The position numbers and the translations under genes are program-made. DNA of 64,000 bases from Ctena decussata (taxonomy: Eukaryota; Mollusca; Bivalvia; Lucinida; Lucinidae): contig OZ022501.1 in NCBI GenBank assembly GCA_963989385.1, positions 88,148,979 through 88,212,978 on the forward strand. The letters run 5' to 3'. This document shows, piece by piece, positions 33,287-44,375 of this stretch. How positions within the stretch are numbered: position 1 is the first letter of the stretch; each line of letters starts with the position of its first letter. The notes under the pieces are model-generated. The model was given only the letters and a program-made list of their open reading frames with translations, made no database searches and had not been told where the DNA came from.

Positions 33287-34191
33287 GTTAACTTAACTGA
33301 AACCGACGTTCACTTATAGTCACACACGTTAACTAAAACGTTAACAATAATAATAACAAACTAATCCAACTAAAACGTTGATAAATTAGTATACTCGCGA
33401 TCTAGACGTAGCTATTAAAGTTACGTTCATAACAGACCGGAAATGACGTCATAAACTGACGTTGACTTTGCCGAGAATTACTTTTCACTTTCAAATGACA
33501 CAATTAGATGACGTAAATAACCCACATTACAATTACGCCCAACTTGATCTAGCGTATCGGATATACAAACGTAACGTATGTAACGCAACGTATTAACACT
33601 GACACGACAACTGTACGTCCTACATTACAAAACCTTATAGGATACCAACGGTAAATCAAACTTAAGATTCCGCTATTAGGTTTAATTCATTGTAACGATA
33701 TTATATAACGTTACGAGTGACCTACGTTACTAAATCAGGACATAAAATGGACCTCAGTAACGGTTACGACACTACGTACAAACGTTTGAATTAATGAACT
33801 AACAGATTGTCATGCAACAGCAGTGCCAAGGTACTCAAACGGACCTTAAAACTAAATATGTATCATCCGTGCCAAGACAATTCAGGTCTATATACCTCAG
33901 TTTCCCCACTCAGATATGCAACCTGTTACATTTTATCACAAATTAATGCATGGGATATCGCACTTCATCACGCAGGGAATAAGGATAGTTGACCTTAACT
34001 GAGTGTAGGTTACATTTACAAGAATTTAGTGGCAAAATTGTTCCCCTAAAATTCACAGCCTTACGTCACCTTAGAAAAGAACAATCAGAAAGTGAATAAT
34101 AATAAAAAAAAATGTTTGACAAAATTGTGCCTAGATTCTGTATATATTGTCAATGTGTTACACTGGCAGATATTAACCGGAAATCAAATCC

Positions 34192-34209
34192 CGTTACTTC
34201 ATGACACCA
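34192..34209 (-). promoter_or_regulatory. tRNA primer-binding site
   Basis: Directly after the 5' LTR (minus strand) the sequence reads TGGTGTCATGAAGTAACG. It starts with the TGG complementary to a tRNA CCA end, and complementarity to a tRNA-like 3' half may extend through a T arm (ATCAAATCCCG on the plus strand). TGGTGTCA-type sites usually correspond to tRNA-Leu; the exact tRNA is an inference. Confidence 0.65.
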
Positions 34210-36430
34210 TGTTACGCAGAAGGTTTTACACACGGTCGACACGGGTGTAGAGCCTTATGCGTCGCCAGGACGGCGGAGGGTGATTTTCGGTTAAAGGGTT
34301 ATCTACCAGTGTATTACACTAACAAGGAAACTCTAACAACGTTAGAATTTTTTTGAAGTTTATATATAATGTAAATTCTATATACAACGATACAATTTAC
34401 AACAATTCACAATTACAATAATATACAACACATATCAGTTCATGTCGCTGGCCCAAGTAAGGTGTTTGTTTCAAATCTGTAATCGATTTGCGTACAATAC
34501 GCAAATAGATTACCGTCTGACGTCAACACCGTACTAGGCTCAGCGCCATGAACTAAAGGAAAACACAAAGAACAAAAAAAACGTTAGTTTGAGCTCATAC
34601 AAAAAAAACAAGGCCTTATGTTGGTAGACTTCAATTCGTCGTTCCCTGGATCATGTCATGGGCCAGTCCATATATCATGAGGAACACCAACTTATAATTA
34701 CACGTGCACGATTATATACTGGTCGCTCCCTGGATCGTACCAGGGACCAGTCTATATATATTAACACACCTTAGTGGACGAACACTGTCCCACACTTGAT
34801 GTGACCTTCAGATCTTATCACAGAATCTGGCAAAACTGTGCTAACCACTTCCGCCTACATTTTGTGCTTCCCGCCTCTGCTTAGGAACCATGCACAAACG
34901 GCGTTGTAACTGCCTCTACCCGGGTTGGTATTAACCTGCAGACGTATATCAAATCTCCAGGTGAGACGTGGCTCTAAGTCCTAACAGCTGACTGCCGGAC
35001 TTGATGTGCCTAAAAATAACGAACTTACACTTAATACATTGTAACTACATAATAACAATACGTAAGACTTGGGCCTGTCTTGGAAATACCATACAACGCC
35101 CTCGGCGAATGCCGAGCATAACGTGCACACGCCAGCCGTGTCACTAGACATGACTCACGCTCACGATGTAAAGCTAAAAGTGTGCTTACCACTTCCGCCA
35201 ATGAAGAAACGTAGATCCTACCACGCATGTGCGTCGAAGGATCTGACGTCAAACATTGTCAAGAAGTATACTGACGTCAACAGGCATTACCATGACATAC
35301 CCCACATAAAACATGAATAATCTAAACAATGACCTATTTACATTAAATTGATTGACCAAAATCTAACTCCCATATGTAGTAATTCATTTCTTTAAACTAA
35401 GCGTAATACCATTTGCCATAGAATATAATAGCTGAATAAACATTTCTAACACATTTGGGATCATAACGCTTGATCTGACATCATGACGCCAATGATGTTA
35501 TACCATATGACGTCATCTAGTAAAGGCAAATCAAGCGCATGACGACCAAATGTTACCATTATAACTTATGGAAAAAACCCTTAATGCGGTGCATGCTATG
35601 GCGTCAATTGACGTCACGAGTATATAAATTAGTCCCATTACAAATCAATCTACTTCTATAGGCCACATATACGTGAAACTAATATAAAAAGTGCTGACGT
35701 CGCAATAACATGAATGCAACTGACGTCACATGAATAACATGAATGCAACTGACGTCACATGAATAACATGAATACAACTGACGTCACTGGACGTCAAATA
35801 GACGCACACCATTGCAACCAACATCAGTGATATAAACTATTTCCGTAATTTACAAAACTTCCTAATATACAAATACCATGCGCAGCATGGTCAGTATAAA
35901 CAAAATTGGTCGACATATGCACAGCCTGATCACTGTCAACAAAATCAAATCAGTCGACACATATAATCATACCATATCAATCAGAAGTCACATTTTTCAT
36001 TCTTAGCCAAACTCTTCTAAATAAATATAATAAAATCTTACCGTTCTGGTCTAAACTCAGAATCTGGGCACACAACAATATAACATCCTCAGTATAAGAA
36101 TTAAACAGCCACGTCTAACTTTTCAATAAAAGATAGGCGTATAAATAGTATGCGTCTCACATTTAAATCATGGGACTCGAATATAAGCGTGCAGGTACTC
36201 ACATTAAAATCATGCAACACGCTGTCCACAATCAAAAGACTCGTGCAGGTATTCACCTTAAAATCATGCAATACGCTGTCCACGAGAGGTATTCACAAAC
36301 AACCCATGCATAACGTAGCCACAATTTCCGTAAATGTTTATTACCACAGTTGCCCTAAAAACTGTAGCCCTACTGATTGAATGAAAATAATTACGACGAC
36401 ATAGTCGACGATCGGATCCATTTCGTAACA
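34210..36430 (-). repeat. LTR, right copy (5' LTR in element orientation), 2221 bp
   Basis: Same termini and the same eight TGACGTCA sites as the left LTR. It carries a 16-bp block at 34671-34686 absent from the left copy; the block is bordered by CA on both sides, so a small deletion in the left copy is the simplest account. Confidence 0.9.
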
Positions 36431-36891
36431 ATGACCAAGATGGCCGCCATGCTCATAAATTGTAAAAAACTTAAAAAATCATCTTCTCCAGAACCACTGA
36501 GCGAATGGCTTAAAACTTGGAATGTAGCATTTAGGACTCTATTACTTCAAAGTTTATATTAACCATGACCCTGGGTTGACCTTGACAGGAAAAGCTGAAA
36601 AAGTGCGTTTTTATGTTGCTATTAGACTCTATGATAGACTTTGTGGTTTTCCAGTTAAAAAGCGTAAAGGACAAAATTTGACCTTGCCATAAAAGAGGTC
36701 ATGGCTTTTTAAGTGCAAGATGACTGGCAACCCTGCGATATGGTTATATCTGTCAGCTGATATTTAACAAAGACTTACAATCATGCTTTCTGAGCTTTTC
36801 AAAGTATGTGAGGCAGCTATGTTTGTGAATGAATACCTGTAGTGTATTCTGTAAAACTACAGCTTGGATAACAAAAGTTTCCGTCTTTCAG

Positions 36892-37050
36892 AATGGCTAA
36901 GGCAGTGCCAGAAGAATTCAACTTTGTACCACGATCATGGATTCTGCCAGCAGATCACAACATTCTACAAAACTATGTGAAAGATTTGAAACAGAGGAAA
37001 ATATATAAAACTTTCATTGTCAAGCCATCAAATGGAGCTCAGGGACATGG
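36892..37050 (+). pseudogene. TTLL7-like exon 1 of 5: start of ATP-grasp core
   Basis: The exon reads MAKAVPEEFNFVPRSWILPA, then about 15 residues including the NYVKDLKQRK stretch, and KTFIVKPSNGAQGHG. The P-R-S/T-W motif and the IVKPxxGxxGxG loop, with its ATP-binding Lys, are TTLL hallmarks; FIVKP followed by NGAxGHG is closest to TTLL7. Acceptor CTTTCAG and donor GGTAGGT are canonical; the exon begins after two bases of a codon and ends with GG of a split Gly codon. The Met is internal to the protein, not a start. Confidence 0.85.
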
Positions 37051-38129
37051 GTAGGTGCTCATTGTAGATATAGGGATCATAAATGTTTTACATGCATTGA
37101 CATTTACCGCTTGACCCTGCTATTATACTCTTTTTGTCATGCATGCTTTTCCAGCCATAGAGCCTTAAGAGCAAGACTGACACTCACTAAAACATAACAG
37201 ACAAGTGACATATTCACACTAAGAGCTATAACAGATATGTTCCCTGGATGCTTCTTTATGACAGAATTGTTAAAAACAAACTACAGGTAACAAAATTGTG
37301 AACAAACAACATTAATATTGGCTGGGTTTAGAGACAGCATACAAAGCAGCAATGTTTCCTCATAACAGACTATGCCCAAGAATATTAATGGTCACAAAAT
37401 GATATTCAAACAGCGAAAAATGCCAAAATTTGAATGTGTGACCATGGCATCAAACAGCAATGTACATACTGTATTAATCCTAGTAAATGTTCCAGCTTCT
37501 TTTCCAGAAATAATGTTTTATTAACTTGAGTGAATTTCTGTTTATGTCTCTGGATGAGGTAGTTCTCTGAAATGGGTCTACTCTTAAAGGAAAGAATTTT
37601 AGCAACTATTTTCCTTTAAGTGTTGACCCCTACTGAGATGGGAGGCAAAAAAATAATTGAGTTGCTTCATCTGAAGCTATAGCCATTCACCTTTTATTGT
37701 GTGTTTGAGATATTTTGGAATTTATGACCCTTAAGGCTCTAAATAATGCCATCTTTCATAAAATGTGATGCCCCTGAGGCGGTTAATAGGATAAATTTGG
37801 TAGGCATCTCTGCAAAAATGATTTTTTAAGAGAATGGATACACTTTCAGAGGAAGCAACTCTGTCACTTCCATTTTTGCCTCACTTCTCAATTTGGTTCA
37901 GTTCTTTAAGGAAAACATTTGCTCCCCTAGGAGCATACCCACCTCTTATATGAAGATATACTTAGAGAACATGGTTTGTAATACAAGAAACCTTTGAAAT
38001 AGGTCAGAACAACTGCTTCAAATGAAACTTTTGAATGTTTTCAAAATGATGATATTTAATGTTTTGTAGTACTTAGATTAGTATTGCATCATAAATTTGT
38101 CCTCCAGCAGTCATCTTCTTCTTTTACAG
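37051..38129. other. Intron 1 of the TTLL7-like locus
   Basis: AT-rich intron with no repeat boundary that I recognise. Confidence 0.6.
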
Positions 38130-38349
38130 AATTGCTTTGTTCAGAAACACAGAAAAAATTCCACCAACTGAACATTTCATTGTACAAGAGTATGTGGAAA
38201 AGCCTCTACTGCTCGATGGATACAAGTTTGATCTGCGTATATAATTATGTTCTATCACATCATGTGACCCACTGAGAGTATTCTTGTTTAATGATTGGTT
38301 GGTGAGAATGAGTACAGAAAAGTACCTTCCCCCACAAGAAAACTACTTG
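38130..38349 (+). pseudogene. TTLL7-like exon 2 of 5, with in-frame TAA
   Basis: The frame continues IALFRNTEKIPPTEHFIVQE, then YVEKPLLLDGYKFDLRI, ending in a TAA at 38242-38244 where the family has Tyr-Val/Ile-Leu. After the stop, the same frame resumes with TSCDPLRVFLFNDW, then LVRMSTEKYLPPQENYL. The local change looks like a four-base gain compensated by a one-base loss (net +3). A second oddity is NDW for the conserved NDG/HDG. The preserved YKFDLR motif is part of the nucleotide-binding core. Confidence 0.85.
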
Positions 38350-38611
38350 GTAAGATAAAAGTTTTTGTGCAAAGAGCCTTTTTATACCCCACATACCACA
38401 TGATAGTGGTAGGTTATTATGTTCATTACTGGCCTATCCATCTGTCCACCTGTTTGTTGATTCAGCTGTCTGTCTGCACTTGGTTTCATTTATAGATATA
38501 TGCATTTGGTTTGTGAATGCAAATAAAATTTAGTTGACAAATTACCTCACAATGTCCCTTCAAATATGACGGGGCTTCAAGGAAAATGTCTGTGATCAGG
38601 TTAAATTTAGT

Positions 38612-38978
38612 TCAGCTGCTACATGACAAAACCAACCTAACCACACTATTCCTGGGCGGGCTTAGACCTTCTAAGTGGTTAACCGCTTAGGAGGTCTAAG
38701 CCTGCCCAGGAATAGTGTGGTTAGGTTAATTGACGGTAGCTATTTACTGTGTACGTTAAACAATACCACAACAACAACCAACAAAGTAGCTTGTGTGCCC
38801 AGGGAAGACTCAGATCAGCCTGCGCATCAACGCAGTCAGCATCATTGTTGTGCACTTAAAGGATAGCCAAGGTTCTATGCAAATAGGGAAGACTCTGCTC
38901 AGACTGGGCTGATGCCCAGGCTAATTTGAGTTGTTGCTGGGTGCACATGCCACTTTGTTGGTTTTGTCATGTTGTGGC
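38612..38978. mobile_element. MITE V copy 1, interrupted by SINE sequence
   Basis: Diverged copy of a palindromic MITE whose consensus ends are GAGCCGCGACACGAGAAAAC and its reverse complement. The left end (CATGACAAAACCAAC) and right end (GTTGGTTTTGTCATGTTG) are separated by the S1 SINE block at 38633-38783. Better copies lie at 50206, 53271 and 58463. Confidence 0.65.
38633..38783 (+). mobile_element. S1 SINE fragment with inverted duplication of its body
   Basis: The S1 body from GGTTAACCGCTTAGGAGGTC through its CAACAACAACC tail is preceded by an inverted copy of the same body segment (CACACTATTCCTGGGC ... GACCTT). Arms of about 36 bases, nearly perfect, surround a loop of about 20 bases. 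The tRNA head is absent. Confidence 0.75.
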
Positions 38979-39810
38979 TCAGTTGAAAACATTGCTTTAA
39001 ATATAGAAGTACCATTGCCTTTATTAAAAGGTCGAAGTATGATCCTTACTGACATAGTATAGCTACACTCAGGGATAAAGTATCAACTCAGAAACCCTGA
39101 AGGTGAATGGATATACAGGGGAAACAACTCAGCCATTTTCATTTTTGCTTCCCTTCTCAATTGGGGCCAGTTCAGAGAAGGAAAAAATTGCTCTAGGTGC
39201 AATTTCTTCCCTATAAGAGTAGACCCCAGGGAAGCAAACAGGGAGCCACAAATGTTGTCTGCTTTACTACACCATATTATCCTATTTTAACGCCCTGGGG
39301 GTGAAGGGGACTGTTGTTTTGAGCCTAAAGAGAAGTTAATTAGCCACTGCCAAAATACTTCTGATGAACAGTATTAAAGTGAATGGATATACTTCTAGCT
39401 TAAGAAATTTATTCTGTCTCCTTTCTCAAAGGGGTCAAATTTTAAAGGAAAGAATTTGCTCCTCTTGGAGCAAATTCTTCCCTTGAAGAGTGGTTCCCAT
39501 TTGAAAGAGCTACTTTCTCCAGAGAAGCAAACAGGAATTCATGTTTTCCCTTTTGAAAAACTGATGGAAAAGACAGAGGTTGGCTGGAAAAGACAGAGGT
39601 TGGCTAGTTTATATAACATTAATTTAGGAAAAGAGGCAGTGGGGGGCATTTATTAGAGCAGGGGCATTTATTAGGATAGGTATATGGCAGAAAAATACCA
39701 AGGTGTATTCATTTCCCTTTGATATACATACAGCTGGATATATTGTTGTTCTCAAGATGAAAATTAATAGTCTGTCAGATTTTCATATTGTTTCATTTCC
39801 TCTCTTTCAG
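38979..39810. other. Intron 2, remaining part
   Basis: AT-rich intronic sequence. A 21-bp direct duplication (ACAGAGGTTGGCT within AAAAG) occurs at about 39570-39606. No coding frame is supported. Confidence 0.5.
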
Positions 39811-40140
39811 TTCCACTGGACCTGGTATATGCATTTAACAAACTATTCTGTGAATAAACACAACAAATATTATGAGAAGGGAGCTTCACTGGATTCTGGG
39901 AGTAAAAGATCTGTCAAAGCTTTCAATGATTATTTACGGAAAAACGACTATGATGTAACACTATTGTGGAGAAATATCTCAGACATGATAGTGAAAACAT
40001 TGCTAGTTGCCGAACCCCATATTCTTCACGCATACAGAATGTGTAGACCTGGGGCATCATCAAGTCATGATAGTGTGTGTTTCGAAGTTCTTGGATTCGA
40101 TGTGTTTATTGACAGGAAATTATGTCCTTGGCTGCTTGAG
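39811..40140 (+). pseudogene. TTLL7-like exon 3 of 5, open
   Basis: A 110-codon open exon bearing YMHLTNYSVNKHN, GSKRSVKAFNDYL, TLLVAEPHILHAYRMCRPG and VCFEVLGFDVFIDRKL, ending PWLLE. The HLTNYSxNK and CFEVLGFD blocks are diagnostic of TTLLs, and the HAYRMCRPG block is characteristic of TTLL7. The first residues, FHWTW, differ from the usual N-L-T-Q-L and may mark erosion at the 5' edge. Acceptor TCTTTCAG and donor GAGGTAAAA are consistent. Confidence 0.88.
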
Positions 40141-40220
40141 GTAAAATGGTTACTGTAATATTGCTTCGTTTGCATATATTGTATCATGATTTTGTCTCAC
40201 TTGCAACTAGCAGAAATCAG

Positions 40221-40497
40221 GGCTCCAGATAAGAAGGGGTAACAGGGATAATTCAGAGATCATTTTCTTATTTCTCATCCAAAACATATGTTGTGACCCC
40301 TCATTAGAACTGTCTCTGGATAACAGGGATAATTCAGAGATTATTTTCTTATTTCTCATCCAAAACATATGTTGTGACCCCTAATTAGAACTGTTTTTGT
40401 GAGACGGTTCTAATGAGGGGTCACAACATATGTTTTAATTGGAAAATAAGGAAAATTATCCCTAAATTATCCCTGTTGCCCCTTCTTATCTGGAGCT
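40221..40497. mobile_element. Foldback MITE W copy 1
   Basis: The ends CTCCAGATAAGAAGGGG and CCCCTTCTTATCTGGAG are exact inverted repeats, and the arms of about 100 bases continue through ACATATGTTGTGACCCCT and its complement. Part of the left arm (GGATAATTCAGAGAT onward, about 70 bases) is tandemly duplicated. A diverged copy is at 49645-49816. Confidence 0.75.
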
Positions 40498-40663
40498 GTG
40501 AAAAATGAGACATAGGTATTGCTTCTCTTGTGTTACTGGTGGCATAAATTTGGGTCAAATTTTCTGGTTTAGCTCTGTTTTTTTTTTGACATTGCACAGA
40601 CAGGAAAGACACCATGTACCTACTTCCCTGCATAGTTTTTTTGAAATAATATAAACCCTTTAA

Positions 40664-41523
40664 GGTGGTGATAATCACTGATTTGGGACAAAGACAAAAA
40701 TCTGCATGAAAAACTCAAAATAACACTGATCTTTCCAAAACTTAGCAGTTGCCTTCTTTATGTTGTTTCTCATAATTTAGAATCCCAAAATGCAGCATTT
40801 TTAATGTTAAAAAGTGTTTTTATAAGTGAAGATCAAAGGGTAATTTTCTGCGAATAAATCTGAAAAAATAATATCATTATTGAAAATATACTTAGTGCTT
40901 AGAGTACCTTGTTGCATAATGGAGAGCGTCCTAGCAATTATTTTTTCAAACTCTTTCACACATTATCAGGCTGAGCAGATGAAAAAAGATGCAGTCTGTG
41001 TCCAAATTTTTTTGTCAAAACACACAGGTGAGACAGGTGATACTATTTTAACAAGGTTGAACAATTTCATCTACACACCACTGATCATGTCAGTAATGTA
41101 TTATTTATATAGTAGGTGTCAACATAGGTATGCTTGCCTACCCTAAATTTAATAAATGCATCCAGTGTACATTTACTTTGTACATGGTTGAACATTGAGA
41201 AAAAGCTACCGTTTTCATCTGGTCTACATTACAATTTGAGAAAGAGTTGGAATAAATAATTGCTAGGACGCTCTTCATTATGCAATAATGCACCTTCAGC
41301 ACTACGTAAATTTTCAATAACAATATTATTTTTTCAGATTTATTCGCAGAAAAATACCCTTTGATCTTTCCTTATAAAAACACTTTTTTAAGCAGCATGT
41401 ACGTCTGTTTGGTATTCTAAACTGTAAAGAACAACGAAAATAAGAAGTCTGCTAGCTTTCAGGGAGATACATTACTTTTTTATGGTTTTATGCAGATTTT
41501 TACATTTACCATAAATCACCACC
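40664..41523. mobile_element. Element H copy 2, uninterrupted (860 bp)
   Basis: Same ends as copy 1 (GGTGGTGAT inverted), flanked by TTAA at 40660-40663 and 41524-41527. It retains the joined sequences that copy 1 lost: TTTTTATAAGTGAAGATC across the element I site and GCAGATTTTTACATTTACC across the B1 site. It lies in intron 3 of the TTLL7-like locus and carries a long internal inverted repeat (about 40829-41010 against 41200-41373). Confidence 0.9.
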
Positions 41524-41527
41524 TTAA

Positions 41528-42236
41528 GTGCTAATAGTCTGACTGCAAAATTTATGTCTGTAAAATTTAAAAACATTTTGTCCAAGCCATGTCAAATTGA
41601 AATTTCAGTGAGTAGAAGGCAAACAGTGAAGATTTAAATAAGGTGGCTCATTATGAGCTGCCTCATCTTGATCTATGCCATAAGCAAATTTAAATTTTTG
41701 TTCTTGAAGCTTTGAATGCTAGAGATGTGTTTCATGAAAATTTCTAAAGTTACTGGATATAAATAGACAAAACCTCAGTTTTGGAAGAATGATACAGTGG
41801 ACCCTCTGTACAACGATGGCATTTGTTCCCAAACATTTTAACGTTAAAACTGAATTTGCTGTTGTGAAGAATACACATTTAGAACAATTTAGCATTTCCA
41901 TGCAAATCAAACTGACATTATAAAGAATTTTTCTGTTGTATTGAGTGCCGTTGTAAAGAGGGTTGACTAATTTACAAAGTGTTGCCTCTATGCTGTTAGT
42001 TGATCTTTGACCCTCAGTTTAGAAATATGTCTATAGAAAATTTTCGAAAGTTACAATAATAGGCTTACATCAGCTGATGTGCGAATGTCCATAGCTCTGT
42101 ATGTAGCTCTGTTTTTGATTGAGCTTGTGTTCCATTTTACAGGTTTATCTCATGTCAGTATATTGTTAAAATTGTGAACATTTATACACAACAAACATTT
42201 GTACTGTTACAGTATATATATATATTTTGTCTTTAG
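41528..42236. other. Intron 3, remaining part
   Basis: AT-rich; ends with a polypyrimidine tract before exon 4. Nothing else recognised. Confidence 0.5.
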
Positions 42237-42331
42237 ATAAATAGATCTCCAAGTTTTGGTACAGACGAAAAGATAGATTTTGATATCAAATCAGCACTAG
42301 TAGAAGATACTATTAGACTGTTGAATATCAA
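42237..42331 (+). pseudogene. TTLL7-like exon 4 of 5, open
   Basis: It reads INRSPSFGTDEKIDFDIKSA, then LVEDTIRLLNI plus two bases of a Lys codon. Joined to the end of exon 3 it forms LLEINRSPSF, whose Glu and Asn bind magnesium in ATP-grasp ligases. Acceptor CTTTAG and donor AGTAAGT are canonical. Confidence 0.88.
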
Positions 42332-44375
42332 GTAAGTGAGAATGTTTTGAATTCATAAAGTACAGATTTTTATTATACACATTTAGAAGTTCAGTAAATG
42401 TAATTCAAGTCTGTGCCAAAAGTCTGGATAAATTCTAGTCCAAAGCTGAAACACAATAAATTAGCATAGCTGGATGGTATATACACATGTAAATAAGTTG
42501 ATGGCAGATAGGGCTCACTACAGATAAGTGTTCCACTCTATCTGGTAAATCCTGATACAGACATTTACTGCAAAGTTGGTTTCTGCTGTTTTTAGCTAAC
42601 CTGGCCCGAAGAGCCATAGTGAGCTATTGTCATACCAAAGCGTGCGTCGTTAATCGTTTGTCGTCCGTCAACACTTGAAAACAAATATTCAGACATCTTC
42701 TTCTATAAAACTACTGGACCCATGGTCCTCAAATTTCACGTGGAGCATGACCTGACTCCAGGGTCTCAGAATTGTAAAATTGGGTCAGGTCGAATATCCA
42801 AGATGGCCGCCGTTACTAAATAACAAAATCATCTTCTTCTCCAGAACCTCTTGGTAATATTTGTCTGAATTTTTGCATCAAAACATCAGTGGAACATTGG
42901 TATTCAGAATTGTAAAAATGAAAAAAATCTGTAGCGGAATTTTGTCACAGTGACCTACTTTCTGTTTACGAGTGTAATTTTGCTCAAATGCCAATGTCGA
43001 AAAACAACTTATTGTAACAACTTCTTCTCTAAAACCACTGAGCCTATGGGTTTCAAATTTCACATGAAGCATGACCAGACTGCAGGGTTTCAAATTTGTA
43101 AAAGTGAGTCAGGTTGAGAATCCAAGATGGCCACCATTACTAAATATAGCAAAAACCACAAAATCAACATCTCCTTCAAAACCATTTGGTATATTTGGTT
43201 GAAAGTTTGCATGGAACATAAGTGGGACCTTGGAATTAAAAATTGTAAAAAACAAGAAAATCTATAGCGGAATTAGGTCACAGTGACCTACTTAGTGTTT
43301 ACAAGACCTAATTTGCTCAAATGTCAATATCTCAAAAAACGCAAATGGATTCTCATCAGGTTTGGTCAAAAATGGTCTTTGAATGGAATTATTTCAAATT
43401 TTTGCCAATTGACTATCCAAGATGGCTACCAGGGGGGGGGGGGGGCTGTTGTTAACAATAGCACAAACATAAAAAATGACAATTTCTCAAGAACCCTTAA
43501 ATGGAATTGGACCAATTTTGTTTTAGAACGTTCCTTGCATGAAGCCATTTTGATTAATTGCAATTTGGCAATCCAAGATGGCCGCCATCTGCCATTACTA
43601 AAAATAGCACAAAACATGAAAATGACAATATTTCAGTAACCACTGAATGGATATTGACTAAATTTGTGACAAAATTATTCTTGCATTGAGGTGTTTCAAA
43701 CGTAACTAAATATAGACCAGTCATATTTGCCTCTGTTACTAAAAATAGCAAAATGTGAAAATTAGAAAATCTCAATAGAATTGGTCTAATTTTGTGTCAG
43801 AATGGTCCTTTCATTAAGCTTTTACGATTTCTTGCATTTTGGCATTCCAAGATGGCTGCCATCTGCTGTTACTAAAAATAGCACAAAACATTAAAATGAC
43901 AATATCTCAGTAACCCCTGAATTGATTTTGACAAAATTTGTGTCAAAATGATTCTGGCATTGACGTGTTTCAAAAATTAATGAATATAGATCTGTCAAAT
44001 TGGCCTCTGTTACTTAATATAGCAAAATGTGAAAATTAGAAAATAACAATGGAACTGGACCAATTTATGTCAGAATGGTCCTTGCATGAAGGCTTTTGAT
44101 TTTTTGGATTTTGGCATTCCGAGATGGCCTCCATCTGCCTTTATCAAAAATAGCTTAAAAAATGAAATGACAATATCTCAGTAACCACTGAATAAATTTT
44201 GATGAAATTTGTGGCAAAATGATTCTTGCATTGAGATGTTTCAAAAGTAACCAAAGATAGACCCGTCAAATTCACCCTATGGAAACGGTGACAACGATAC
44301 TTGGTGAAAACTCGGGGGAGAATTGGTATAAAGTGTAAATTCGGGTGAAGAGCCAGAGAAAATTCGGGATTTATA

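Larger units (their letters stand above)
30422..36430 (-). mobile_element. Non-autonomous LTR retrotransposon, young
   Basis: Two direct repeats (30422-32626 and 34210-36430) begin TGTTACG and end CGTAACA, and the whole is flanked by the 5-bp duplication ATGAC (30417-30421, 36431-36435). The interior is only 1583 bp, with a primer-binding site and polypurine tract placed for transcription on the minus strand, and one gag-like ORF. There is no protease, reverse transcriptase, RNase H or integrase, so it must have depended on another element. It lies in antisense to the downstream TTLL7-like exons. A Ty3/Gypsy origin is my guess from the ORF and the 5-bp duplication. Confidence 0.9.
29804..36725 (+). 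mobile_element. Helentron-like element K, hosting the LTR retrotransposon
   Basis: After a T run the head AACTCCCCTGAGTCAGAG plus CCTCGGGGGAG forms a hairpin, followed by a degenerate GTCC/CATCC tract. The monomers contain CCAAATATGGTACAAACCTT and ACCTTGACCTATTTTA-type phrases also found in B5 and B6. The array resumes right of the LTR element with GACCAAGATGGCCGCCATGC. No 3' hairpin or CTTGTT end was found, so the right border is approximate. Confidence 0.55.
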
